Shown: positions 25,284-32,681 of the stretch, one piece after another
Position numbering within the stretch: the first letter of the stretch is position 1
Layout: every line of letters begins with the position of its first letter
DNA from: Lachnospiraceae bacterium
Lineage (GTDB): Bacteria; Bacillota_A; Clostridia; Lachnospirales; Lachnospiraceae
DNA length: 55,513 nt
NCBI GenBank assembly: GCA_017416505.1
Contig: JAFQCI010000057.1
Span: 1-55,513 of the forward strand
Direction: 5' to 3'
Program-made: the position numbers and the translations under genes
The notes under the pieces: model-generated
The model's database searches: none
Told to the model about the DNA's origin: nothing
Seen by the model: only the letters and a program-made list of their open reading frames with translations

Positions 25284-25350
25284 AAAACAAGGCATACGGC
25301 TATCCTTGCAATTTTCCTACAATAATAGTCATACGCCTATTTCTTTTTTT
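25284..25350. repeat. 67-bp hairpin repeat, copy 1
   Basis: AAAACAAGG, an imperfect arm, a shared core TCCTTGCAATTTTCCTAC, the returning arm (ATACGCCTATTTC) and a T-run. The same layout recurs at 28687-28753. The two copies flank the XRE/protease island and look like terminators. Confidence 0.7.
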
Positions 25351-25561
25351 CTTATCATTTCAAATAACTTACTTAAGCTTCACACATTAAAAAATGGAGT
25401 TCTACCTTGAAAAATTAATACTTTAACTCACAAAAACAGCAGTTACACAGCGTATCATTCACATAACAAGGTGTTATTTTGCACATTTCGGAATACACTA
25501 AATAAATCTAGCAGTAAATTCATCCAACTGTCGTTCATTGATACGAAAATATTCCATTGCA

Positions 25562-25762
25562 TTAATCTATCTTATAAGTAATAACATCCATCGGCTGGCA
25601 ATCAAACAAACCACAAATCCGACTTATAAATTTTAAAGTGAAATTATGATTATGTTTTAATCTGCTGATTTCAGCAGGATTAAACTCATATATATATTCC
25701 AAATCATAAATGGATATATTACGCTCTTTTAACATTTCCCAAAATGGCTCAAATGAAATCAT
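25562..25762 (-). CDS. Small XRE-family helix-turn-helix regulator
   Basis: 66 residues, the whole of a Cro/cI-type DNA-binding domain: PFWEMLKERNISIYDLEYIY, EFNPAEISRLKHNHNFTLKF as the helix-turn-helix, and ISRICGLFDCQPMDVITYKI, the closing helix typical of the short XRE proteins common in Firmicutes. It is divergent from the protease operon that starts at 25954, and the gap between them holds a perfect 14-bp palindrome (25834-25863). It is therefore the likely repressor of that operon and of itself. No effector domain is present. Confidence 0.85.
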   Translation of the reverse strand: MISFEPFWEMLKERNISIYDLEYIYEFNPAEISRLKHNHNFTLKFISRICGLFDCQPMDVITYKID

Positions 25763-25833
25763 ATTAATCCCCTCTCAATAGTAAAACTGTAATCAGAATC
25801 CTTTAATTACAAGAATAATTTAACCACATAAAT

Positions 25834-25863
25834 AATTTAACTTACATAAATGTAAGTTAAATT
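25834..25863. promoter_or_regulatory. Perfect palindrome, likely operator of the XRE regulator
   Basis: AATTTAACTTACAT (25834-25847) and its exact reverse complement (25850-25863) are separated by two bases. A third half-site-like copy (AATTTAACCACAT) precedes it near 25817-25829. It sits in the divergent gap between the XRE gene and the protease operon. Confidence 0.65.
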
Positions 25864-25876
25864 CTAAATAAGTCTG

Positions 25877-25905
25877 GTTTACAATTAAAATACAGTACTG
25901 TAAAC
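25877..25905. promoter_or_regulatory. Second inverted repeat in the divergent promoter region
   Basis: GTTTACA (25877-25883) and TGTAAAC (25899-25905) are exact reverse complements and enclose TACAGTACTGTA, itself a palindrome. TTTACA could be a -35 box for the plus-strand operon, but no good -10 box is at the right distance. Confidence 0.45.
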
Positions 25906-25953
25906 GGCATACAATTAATCAAGTAAAAATACTTTAAACAAGGAGTGAAGTAT

Positions 25954-26433
25954 ATGAAAAAAAGCGTAAGCAATATGACTTTTTATAATCAACCTAATAA
26001 CACGGTTTCATGTTGGATGGCGGTAACCAATATGATAATTGAGCACTACTTAGGATATACCCCCTATACATGGGATGAAATGAATGTTAACCTAAATATA
26101 GGAGATTCCATAACTGAAATAGACAATATTCTTTCCGCAAATGACGAAATTTGGCGTATGGCCACTATAGGAGATAGCCTTACAGAACTAGAAAATAGCA
26201 TAAATAACGGGCATCCTGTCGTTGCAGTAGTAGAGTATGTAAATCATCCAAACTCCTACCATGCCATCGTAATTGCAGGATACGATAATAATCTTAATAA
26301 AATATATATTTTAGACCCAATGTGCAGTGACCCACGCTGGTGCAAATACACTACTACGAATAATACACTTACTTTTTCTAGTAATCGTAATCCATTTAAA
26401 TTATATGAATTGTATGCTTACCCACTAAATTAA
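25954..26433 (+). CDS. Papain-like cysteine protease (C39-like/AvrRpt2-like fold)
   Basis: 159 residues. The catalytic set of papain-like peptidases is visible: oxyanion Gln13 and nucleophile Cys20 in YNQPNNTVSCWMAV, His103 in NSYHAIVIAGY, and Asp121 in YILDPM. The segment LENSINNGHPVVAVVEY is the usual strand before the His. Related single-domain proteins include AvrRpt2-like and C39-like bacterial peptidases. There is no signal peptide, so it acts inside the cell or is exported by another route. The ATG at 25954 has AGGAG eight bases upstream. First gene of a four-gene operon with three proteins I do not recognise. Target unknown; could be an effector, toxin or processing protease. Confidence 0.75.
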   Translation: MKKSVSNMTFYNQPNNTVSCWMAVTNMIIEHYLGYTPYTWDEMNVNLNIGDSITEIDNILSANDEIWRMATIGDSLTELENSINNGHPVVAVVEYVNHPNSYHAIVIAGYDNNLNKIYILDPMCSDPRWCKYTTTNNTLTFSSNRNPFKLYELYAYPLN

Positions 26434-26514
26434 TATCAAAATATAATTACTCATGTACCCTAAACATAGTACTTATTAATATTTAAACACGATGACAGAT
26501 TGGAGGAAATCATT

Positions 26515-27837
26515 ATGAACGAAACACAAAAAAATATGATGAGTGTGTTATATGACCACCTAGATAGTATGTTTATAGGAAAAGATTCACCAAATATGCT
26601 TTTACAAATGTTACCTATAAGTATATCCATTAATCCAAATGATTTTGCCAACGCAATTTCACCAACAAACATGTCAGAAGGAGCTTTAGCAACAGCGGAA
26701 AATTTTGCCGCCATAGTCGGAGATGTCCCGGACGTGCAGGTAAAATTCGTTTCAAAAGGTAAAATTGAAGACGTTTATAAATGGATTCTAAATAATGCTG
26801 TTTCAATTGAGGATATGAAGGAAGCGAGTCCTAACAAGGAAAAATATGAGGCAGCAAAAAAGGTTTTATATGTGGACGGAGGTTTTATTCCGACAGATGC
26901 TTATAAAGCGTATAAAGATGCTTGTTCCGATTATGACAATGCCATCTTCGAAAGAGAAAGCGAAAGAATTATATCTGATTTAAGCACTCCAAAGGGACAA
27001 CAGATGTGGTCGCTTAAGCGCAAAAAACTGGATACAGCAGTAAATACTGCTTATGATAATCTAAAGAATTTCGATAATATAAAGAATGCTCTTAATATTA
27101 TGCAGACAGCTTTTGCCTCCGGCGTAACTGAATTGCTTGCAGAAGAAAAGAAATTTTTTAAAACATCAGAACAGACCTCTGATACGGGAAAAAGCTGGCA
27201 TATCTGCAACGCGTATCCATCAGACTGGTACAGCAATGATTCTATGTATACAAAAATAGTCATAAATCAAAATACCAAACAGGATGTGAACACTTCAAAA
27301 TACTTTAAACTGAATGCTGATATGAATCTAAAGGTAGGTTTATTCTCCAGCGGAGATGTTGACACAACTCATACTTCAGAATCCTCTCATTCACAACAGG
27401 AAGAAAATGTAACAGAGATGGAGATGGAAGTGGCTGCTGTTAAAATAGAACGACCTTGGTTAAATGAAACCTTACTGTCTTTAAAAGGCTGGAAAATCGA
27501 AGGAGAGGCAAAAGGACATATATCAGATGGTAGTCCATTGGATAGTGCCAATAAAAACAAAGGTGTTATGCCATTGATACCAAAATACATGATTATTGTC
27601 AGAAATGTTACTTTAAAAGGTGATTTTTCAGACAAGCTATGTGATATTTCTAATCAAAAGACTGAAATCGGAACCAATGTTGGAATCGGGCCATTTAGAC
27701 TTAAGGGACATACTGAATTTGGTAATCATAGCGAAGAAGTAAAATCAGATGTATCCAAAAACTCCATAACCATTACCACACCACAAATTTTAGGGTACAT
27801 ATCTTCCGTAGTACCATTTTCACCAAATCATGAATAG
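26515..27837 (+). CDS. Unrecognised 440-residue protein with an R-P-W motif
   Basis: I do not recognise a named family. The N-terminal 200 residues are mainly helical and charged, with KKVLYVDGGFIPTDAYKAYK and a helix-rich stretch to about 220. The C-terminal half is strand-rich: WHICNAYPSDWYS, YFKLNADMNLKVGLF, then AAVKIERPWLNETLLSLKGW (about 305-325), and MPLIPKYMIIVRNVTLKGDF. The I-x-R-P-W segment recurs in the third downstream gene (VNIDRPWFDMSIFEV). No signal peptide or transmembrane helix. ATG at 26515 with GGAGG eight bases upstream; an in-frame TTG at 26500 overlaps that site. It overlaps the next gene by eight bases, so they are translated together. Confidence 0.55.
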   Translation: MNETQKNMMSVLYDHLDSMFIGKDSPNMLLQMLPISISINPNDFANAISPTNMSEGALATAENFAAIVGDVPDVQVKFVSKGKIEDVYKWILNNAVSIEDMKEASPNKEKYEAAKKVLYVDGGFIPTDAYKAYKDACSDYDNAIFERESERIISDLSTPKGQQMWSLKRKKLDTAVNTAYDNLKNFDNIKNALNIMQTAFASGVTELLAEEKKFFKTSEQTSDTGKSWHICNAYPSDWYSNDSMYTKIVINQNTKQDVNTSKYFKLNADMNLKVGLFSSGDVDTTHTSESSHSQQEENVTEMEMEVAAVKIERPWLNETLLSLKGWKIEGEAKGHISDGSPLDSANKNKGVMPLIPKYMIIVRNVTLKGDFSDKLCDISNQKTEIGTNVGIGPFRLKGHTEFGNHSEEVKSDVSKNSITITTPQILGYISSVVPFSPNHE

Positions 27838-28228
27838 AGAAGAGTTATGCAATTGTCTTAATAAATTCTTTCAGGATGAAGCCTTATTTGATAATAAAAC
27901 AATTATCCGGTGGCGGTCACAAATGCATCTATTAAACAGGAGTAATTTTGAAAATGCTATTACCTTGTCCAAAAATATTGATGATGGTCTTATATCATCT
28001 AGCGAAAATATTGCAAGACTTGTGGATTTATACAATGAAGTGAGTATAGAGGAAAAATACTCTATCATCATTCATAATATGACGCTGCCGGAATATAATA
28101 TGGCTAATATACTGTGTTTAAATTTATCGATTGATGCTATAAATTTAAATACAAGTGTTGATTCGAAAGAAGATAACTATAGCGCGGTTGTCCAAAGCAT
28201 AAAAGAAAGGATAGCAAATGAACCTTAA
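27830..28228 (+). CDS. Unrecognised small helical protein
   Basis: 132 residues, predicted mostly helical and acidic (LFDNKTIIRWRSQMHLLNRS, SENIARLVDLYNEVSIEEKY, LPEYNMANILCLNLSIDAIN). Compact all-helical adaptor domains of about this size are common in bacterial conflict operons, but I cannot match it to a named one. It overlaps the stop of the gene before by eight bases and the start of the gene after by eleven, so the three are tightly coupled. No catalytic motif seen. Confidence 0.5.
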   Translation: MNREELCNCLNKFFQDEALFDNKTIIRWRSQMHLLNRSNFENAITLSKNIDDGLISSSENIARLVDLYNEVSIEEKYSIIIHNMTLPEYNMANILCLNLSIDAINLNTSVDSKEDNYSAVVQSIKERIANEP

Positions 28229-28625
28229 ACAGAATATAGTAATGGAATTTGACACAAATCAATTACCTGGTTTTAGATGCCCGGACAACTGGCATTTAAC
28301 ATTCATTGATCCAGATATTTTTGATCATGATTATAAATTTAATCGCATAAGTAAAACCATTGACGGAAAGAAAGTTATTATTGAATATGCCTTAGTAAAT
28401 ATTGACCGGCCTTGGTTTGATATGAGTATATTTGAAGTTATACAATCCAATGAGTTTTTTAAAATGGGTAGTATATCGGATGGTGAAGGGAATGGATTCC
28501 TGGGTGAAATCAACACAGCACTCCTTATTGCAAAATATATTAAAATCGGAGATGAATATGAGAACAATAATCTTCAGCTTCTAGGATGGATCGTAGAAAG
28601 AATGCCAATGTGTCCAAAGGAATAA
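28218..28625 (+). CDS. Unrecognised small protein sharing the R-P-W motif
   Basis: 135 residues. VIIEYALVNIDRPWFDMSIF (about 55-74) parallels AAVKIERPWLNETLLSLKGW of the 440-residue protein, and both are followed by a Gly-Ser-Asp-Gly-like turn (SISDGEGN; HISDGSP) and then a hydrophobic strand (TALLIAKYIKIG; KYMIIVRNVTLKG). The pair probably share a strand-rich domain, present here alone. Starts inside the previous gene; a hairpin repeat with a T-run follows 60 bases after the stop and is the likely operon terminator. Confidence 0.5.
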   Translation: MNLKQNIVMEFDTNQLPGFRCPDNWHLTFIDPDIFDHDYKFNRISKTIDGKKVIIEYALVNIDRPWFDMSIFEVIQSNEFFKMGSISDGEGNGFLGEINTALLIAKYIKIGDEYENNNLQLLGWIVERMPMCPKE

Positions 28626-29186
28626 TTGTTTCGGTCGTTACTTTTTACATAGCTATAACTTTAAGTCCGCGAATAGTAAATAATTTAAAACAAGGCGTAG
28701 ACCATCCTTGCAATTTCCTACAACGATAGTTCTACGCCTATTTCTTGTTTTTTTATTGTTTTAATACGCTTACAAATAAATATTCAACTTATTCTTCTCC
28801 ACATAGTTTTCTAACTCTTTTTGTTTTTTGAATATTATATTGTCCCTAATACATAACCGGCAGTGGATGTCATATTCTCAAACCCCGGACGAGTTCTTAT
28901 TTCTCATAATCTTCTCCTTTATTTTTATTCATTTAAATCCATAAAATTTCATTCATCATTAATCTTTCATCATTAAAATGAAACGAGATATGAATAAATA
29001 AAAGTATTTGAAATAAAAAAATCGTCTGTTCTTGGTCTTTACACAAATTTATGGTATCGTTTATTTTTGTTATTTTCAAGGCATAAAAAAGTTTTTATTA
29101 TCTATATAATTATTTGTGTAACAGATAAAAATATGTTAATATGAACAAAAGCAACTCAAAAAGACAATAATTCAAGGATGGCTGAT
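28626..29186. other. Gene-free stretch after the protease operon
   Basis: Holds the second hairpin repeat (28687-28753) and then about 430 bases of AT-rich sequence with no supported gene. A TATAAT-like box at 29105-29110 could serve the glycosyltransferase gene downstream, but it lacks a good -35 partner. Confidence 0.5.
28687..28753. repeat. 67-bp hairpin repeat, copy 2 (terminator-like)
   Basis: Same order as copy 1 at 25284-25350: AAAACAAGG, arm AGGCGTAGA, core TCCTTGCAATTTCCTAC, returning arm TCTACGCCT, then CTTGTTTTTTT. The outer AGGCGTAGA/TCTACGCCT arms are exact here, and AAACAA/TTGTTT can extend the stem. It lies 60 bases after the last gene of the protease operon. Confidence 0.7.
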
Positions 29187-29243
29187 ATGACCACCCAAAC
29201 AGAAGAATACAAAGCGTTCCTAAAAGAATATAAATCTCTATAA
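29187..29243 (+). CDS. Possible 18-residue leader peptide
   Basis: ATG with AAGGA about ten bases upstream, then MTTQTEEYKAFLKEYKSL and TAA, ending 26 bases before the CgeB-like glycosyltransferase start. The composition is charged and helix-prone. It could be a leader peptide, a fragment of a longer gene, or chance; there is no attenuator hairpin between it and the next gene. Confidence 0.3.
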   Translation: MTTQTEEYKAFLKEYKSL

Positions 29244-29269
29244 CAAAAATACAAGAAGGAGAAATTATT

Positions 29270-30433
29270 ATGAAAATCTTATTTTGGCGGGTAAATGTTA
29301 TGGGCGAAGAAGGCATCGAACACGCATTTCGTGCTATGAATGTTGATTTAACTATACATAAATACAATCCTGAAAGCTGGGACCATGACAAAAGCTGTTT
29401 AGACATGCTTGCTTCTTATCTTAGTTCCTCTGCTTTTGATTGCGTATTTACTCTGGATTTTATTCCCATTATTTCCAGAGTTTGCGAAGTATATAAAGTT
29501 CCTTACCTTTCCTGGGTAGTAGATTGTCCTTGCTTTCCACTCTATTCGAAGACGATATCAAATTCAGTAAATCGAATTTTTATTTTCGATTATGCATTAT
29601 ACCAAAAATTTTATCCGAAAAACCCAACCGGAATTTTCTATCAGGCACTAGGAGCCGATGTCGCAACATTTGACCGTTTCCATCCAAATAGAAAGGAAAA
29701 ACAAAAATTTTCCTGTGACATTTCTTTTATCGGTTCTTTGTATACAGAAAAATGCCATTATTCCAGCGAGGAATTACCACCATATTTAAAAGGATACTTT
29801 GATGGATTAATCCGCTCCCAATTATTAGTTCAAGGTTATAACTTTTTAGAAGATGTGCTTACACCAGACATCTGTAATGAATTTCGTAAATATTCTAACT
29901 GGAATCCTCTTACGGAAGATTACGAAGAAGACGTCACCGGTATCATTGCAGATACCTATCTTGGCACCAAGGTAAGCGAACAGGACCGTATTCACACCTT
30001 AAATGCCCTTGCTGAAAACCACTCTGTACATTTATATACCAAAAGTGATACCTCTACTGTTCCAAAAGTGCTAAACAAAGGAACTGCGAGTCCTAGCACA
30101 GAAATGCCTTTGGTATTTAAGTGCAGTAAAATTAATTTAAATATCACCTCAAAGCCTATCAAAACCGGACTTCCTCTTAGAATTTTTGACATCCTAGGCT
30201 GTGGTGGATTCTTAATTACGAATTTTCAATCAGAACTACCGGAATATTTCGAAGACGGAGTAGACCTTGTGGTTTATGACAGCATTCCGGATTTAATACA
30301 GAAAGTAGATTATTATTTAGAACACGAAGATGAACGCTTACAAATCGCAAGAAACGGATATGAAAAAGTAAAAAAACAATATACACTAATACATTGTTTA
30401 AATAAAATGATTTGTACTGCTTGGAATTTATAA
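29270..30433 (+). CDS. CgeB-like glycosyltransferase (DUF3880 type)
   Basis: 387 residues with the DUF3880/CgeB layout: an N-terminal Rossmann half (MKILFWRVNVMGEEGIEHAF, FDCVFTLDFIPIISRVCE, YLSWVVDCPCF), a central DISFIGSLYTEK switch, and a C-terminal GT-B half with KCSKINLNITSKPIKTGLPL and RIFDILGCGGFLITNFQSEL, the nucleotide-sugar-binding region. Relatives sit beside flagellin genes in many Clostridia and are thought to glycosylate flagellin. It converges on the flagellin gene across a shared terminator. AAGGAG lies eight bases before the ATG. A paralogue is at 39047-40291. Confidence 0.82.
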   Translation: MKILFWRVNVMGEEGIEHAFRAMNVDLTIHKYNPESWDHDKSCLDMLASYLSSSAFDCVFTLDFIPIISRVCEVYKVPYLSWVVDCPCFPLYSKTISNSVNRIFIFDYALYQKFYPKNPTGIFYQALGADVATFDRFHPNRKEKQKFSCDISFIGSLYTEKCHYSSEELPPYLKGYFDGLIRSQLLVQGYNFLEDVLTPDICNEFRKYSNWNPLTEDYEEDVTGIIADTYLGTKVSEQDRIHTLNALAENHSVHLYTKSDTSTVPKVLNKGTASPSTEMPLVFKCSKINLNITSKPIKTGLPLRIFDILGCGGFLITNFQSELPEYFEDGVDLVVYDSIPDLIQKVDYYLEHEDERLQIARNGYEKVKKQYTLIHCLNKMICTAWNL

Positions 30434-30442
30434 AAGTAAAAT

Positions 30443-30468
30443 GGCACAACCACCACGCTGGTTGTGCC
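30443..30468. terminator. Bidirectional terminator between glycosyltransferase and flagellin genes
   Basis: Perfect 10-bp stem, GGCACAACCA (30443-30452) with TGGTTGTGCC (30459-30468), 6-nt loop. T-rich on both exits, stronger on the minus strand after hag. Confidence 0.85.
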
Positions 30469-30491
30469 TTATTAATATCCTTAAGATAGGA

Positions 30492-31304
30492 TTATTGAAG
30501 TAATGATAATACTCCTGCAGTAGATTGGTTAGCTGATGCAAGCATTGATTGAGCTGCTTGTTGTAAGATGTTATTCTTACTGTAAGTAACCATTTCTTTC
30601 GCCATATCAGTATCTCTGATACGTGATTCAGAAGCAGTTAAGTTTTCAGCTGTAGTATCTACAGAAGCGATAGTATGCTCTAATCTGTTCTGAATAGCAC
30701 CTAAATCAGCTCTCTGTGTAGCAACTGTAACGATAGCTTCCTGAATAGTGGTCATAGCAGTTGAAGCACTAGCCTGAGAAGTGATAGTAACACTGCCTAC
30801 AGATAATCCGCTAGAGCTCATCTCGTCAATAGAGAAACTGATAACTTGACCTTCCTTCGCACCAACCTGTAACTTCTTATCAGTACAAGAACCAGTTAAT
30901 AGCTTCATTTCATTAAATTCAGTGTTTTCAGCAATACGGTCAATTTCTGCAATCAACTGATCGATTTCTTTTTGAGCAAGGTCACGATCCTTAGTAAGGT
31001 AAGTATCGTTCGCACACTGAGTAGCTAATTCGTTCATTCTTTGTAAAATAGAATGAGTTTCATTTAAAGCACCTTCAGCTGTCTGGATCATAGAGATACC
31101 ATCCTGTGCATTCTTAGAAGCCATTTCAAGACCTCTGATTTGTGATCTCATCTTTTCAGAAATAGCAAGTCCGGCAGCATCGTCACCAGCTCTGTTAATT
31201 CTGTAACCAGATGATAACTTTTCAGTTACTTTACTTTGGTTAGATACGTTGATTCCTAATTGTCTGTTTGCGTTTAATGCGCCCATGTTATGTTGTACTC
31301 TCAT
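30492..31304 (-). CDS. hag: Flagellin
   Basis: 270 residues, a short flagellin with only the conserved ends: MRVQHNMGALNANRQLGINV and the N-terminal ND0/ND1 region (SGYRINRAGDDAAGLAISEK), and a C-terminal CD0 ending SMLASANQSTAGVLSLLQ. The variable outer domains D2/D3 are nearly absent (about 40 residues around 140-185, SISFSIDE to TSQASASTA). Ser and Thr in that central part (SSSGLSVGSVTITSQASAS) are the natural sites for O-glycans. It has its own terminator, tandem sigma-28-type promoters and a leader with a CsrA-type hairpin. AAGGAGGA is eight bases before the ATG. Exported by the flagellar apparatus; FliS is its expected chaperone. Confidence 0.97.
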   Translation of the reverse strand: MRVQHNMGALNANRQLGINVSNQSKVTEKLSSGYRINRAGDDAAGLAISEKMRSQIRGLEMASKNAQDGISMIQTAEGALNETHSILQRMNELATQCANDTYLTKDRDLAQKEIDQLIAEIDRIAENTEFNEMKLLTGSCTDKKLQVGAKEGQVISFSIDEMSSSGLSVGSVTITSQASASTAMTTIQEAIVTVATQRADLGAIQNRLEHTIASVDTTAENLTASESRIRDTDMAKEMVTYSKNNILQQAAQSMLASANQSTAGVLSLLQ

Positions 31305-31310
31305 AGTAAT

Positions 31311-31343
31311 TCCTCCTTGAATTTAAAGTGGCATCCTTGCCAC
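31311..31343 (-). promoter_or_regulatory. hag leader: Shine-Dalgarno site and CsrA-type GGA hairpin
   Basis: In the transcript, GTGGCA-AGGA-TGCCAC (31343 down to 31328) forms a 6-bp hairpin with a GGA-containing loop, and TCAAGGAGGA (31320-31311) is the ribosome site with a second GGA. B. subtilis hag carries the same pair of CsrA sites, BS1 in a hairpin and BS2 at the Shine-Dalgarno sequence. csrA and fliW lie 4-5 kb upstream. Confidence 0.75.
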
Positions 31344-31398
31344 AGTTTATTATGTTTTTAGTTAAGAGCTCGTCGTGGTTTGCTCTTTTCTATATATT

Positions 31399-31428
31399 AT
31401 ATCGGTCGTTTCCTTCCGATACTTTATA
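31399..31428 (-). promoter_or_regulatory. Sigma-28 (SigD/FliA-type) promoter P1 of hag
   Basis: Minus strand: TATAAAG with TAAA at 31426-31423, 15 bases, then GACCGATAT (31407-31399). It matches the TAAA-N15-GCCGATAA consensus closely and leaves a leader of about 90 bases. Confidence 0.85.
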
Positions 31429-31511
31429 CCTCTATGATAATTTTTTTCTTCTCTTTTGTCAAGTGATATTCTCATCATTTTTACAAGAGTTCTATCAACT
31501 TTACATTATAT

Positions 31512-31539
31512 ATATCGGTACTTTTTCTAAAAACTTTAG
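31512..31539 (-). promoter_or_regulatory. Sigma-28-type promoter P2 of hag, upstream
   Basis: Minus strand: CTAAAG with TAAA at 31538-31535, 15 bases, then ACCGATAT (31519-31512). A second consensus copy about 110 bases upstream of P1. It would give a longer leader. Confidence 0.75.
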
Positions 31540-31568
31540 AGTTATTTTTATTTTTTTATGAGATTTTA

Positions 31569-32051
31569 TTAATTTTTTTTATCTAAGAATGCGGAGTCTA
31601 CCACCTGTGTCTTGGACATGGCACGATAATATTTATTTACATTATCTTTGCTCTGCCGGAAGGTTTTAATCTCATTTCTCTTTTTCAAAAAGTGCACTTC
31701 TATCTTTTCTTTGTTCTTATACTCTAACTCCTGCAGTTTTACTGATAAGTCCGTTATGGTCTTAATCCGTTGTTGCATTAAAACAATCTCTGAAGCATAT
31801 GCTTCTTTCTTCCCCTGAATTTCTTCTTCTATTCGTTCATATACCTGTTCAAAACCCTGATCCATGGTGTTTAAAACGTCAATCAGTTCCCCCTTTTTAT
31901 CCAGTAATTCCTGGAATTCTTCCATCCGAAATTCCTCTTCTTCTAATAATGTTTCCTGTCCCCTGGTATATTCCAGCAACTGTTCTAATATTTCAATCTT
32001 CTTGGATAATGATTCCGCCATAATCGTAAGATAATTCGAATTTTCTGCCAT
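31569..32051 (-). CDS. Coiled-coil flagellar chaperone-like protein (FliT/FlgN type)
   Basis: 160 residues, almost entirely helical with heptad-like patterns (SLSKKIEILEQLLEYTRGQE, EEEEFRMEEFQELLDKKGEL, RIKTITDLSVKLQELEYKNK). Small coiled-coil proteins in this place, directly after fliS, are usually FliT-like chaperones that bind FliD and keep it unfolded for export; the sequence itself is too general to prove this. ATG at 32051 follows AAAGGGG by eight bases. Cytoplasmic. Another reading would be an uncharacterised regulator of the flagellar export gate. Confidence 0.5.
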   Translation of the reverse strand: MAENSNYLTIMAESLSKKIEILEQLLEYTRGQETLLEEEEFRMEEFQELLDKKGELIDVLNTMDQGFEQVYERIEEEIQGKKEAYASEIVLMQQRIKTITDLSVKLQELEYKNKEKIEVHFLKKRNEIKTFRQSKDNVNKYYRAMSKTQVVDSAFLDKKN

Positions 32052-32187
32052 AAAAGCTACCCCTTTCAACTTTTGATTACATACTGCGTTGCATGTATCG
32101 CTGCTTTCACTTTCAATTTTCTATCAGTAATCTGATAACAATTATGGTACACGATTTTTTCATGTAAACTTTTTACCACTGCTCCTT

Positions 32188-32562
32188 CTACTTACTGTGA
32201 GCTAATCTCATTACTTCCTTCCAAGTGTCTCTCATTTCCCGGATATAACCTAGGGCTTCTTCTAATATTTCCGGATCTTTTTTGATATTCGCTTCAATTA
32301 ATCTACGGTGAATATAGTCAAATACTCTCTCAAAATCCTCCGCAACCTTGTATTTATGATCCAGAGTGCAAATAAACTCTAACATAATATCCTGCGCCTT
32401 TACAATATTCTTATGCGCCTTTTGTAAGTCACCATTTTCAAGTGCTATTAAGGCGATGTTACAAAATTTAATAGCTCCATCGTATAACATTAAGGTTAAT
32501 TCTGCCGGAGAGGCAGTCTGAATCTTGCTATTTCCATATAATTGTGCCGGATTTTGTGCCAT
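32188..32562 (-). CDS. fliS: Flagellin export chaperone FliS
   Basis: 124 residues. PAQLYGNSKIQTASPAELTL is the conserved FliS start (Y-x-x-x-x-I-x-T-A-S-P-x-E-L), with LMLYDGAIKFC next and the four-helix bundle through DYIHRRLIEANIKKDPEILE to the end. It binds the C-terminal D0 helix of flagellin and stops it polymerising in the cytoplasm. The ATG at 32562 follows GGAGG by eight bases. It is separated from fliD by a strong terminator, so it may have its own promoter or rely on read-through. Confidence 0.95.
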   Translation of the reverse strand: MAQNPAQLYGNSKIQTASPAELTLMLYDGAIKFCNIALIALENGDLQKAHKNIVKAQDIMLEFICTLDHKYKVAEDFERVFDYIHRRLIEANIKKDPEILEEALGYIREMRDTWKEVMRLAHSK

Positions 32563-32598
32563 ATTTCTTTCCTCCATATATGTGCTTTCTTATGTTAC

Positions 32599-32622
32599 AA
32601 AAAGGCAGCCTAGCTGCCTTTT
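32599..32622 (-). terminator. Intrinsic terminator after fliD
   Basis: GGCAGC (32604-32609), CTA loop, GCTGCC (32613-32618), flanked by A5 and T4 runs, so it works in both directions; on the minus strand the exit reads GCTGCCTTTTTG. It splits flaG-fliD from fliS. Confidence 0.85.
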
Positions 32623-32681
32623 CGCATATCTTTTTATTTTGAACCTTCCAAATCTGTTAAAAATCCGAAACCACACTTTGA

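Larger units (their letters stand above)
24591..25561. other. Long stretch without an intact gene
   Basis: Between the propeller-like gene and the XRE regulator I see a GGGTCAAAA hairpin (24643-24665), the remains of an Rpn-family gene (24880-25083, minus), and one copy of a hairpin repeat (25284-25350). The rest is AT-rich with no convincing reading frame. The promoter of the propeller-first glycan operon should lie near 24600-24800 but I could not pick a clear one. Confidence 0.6.
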
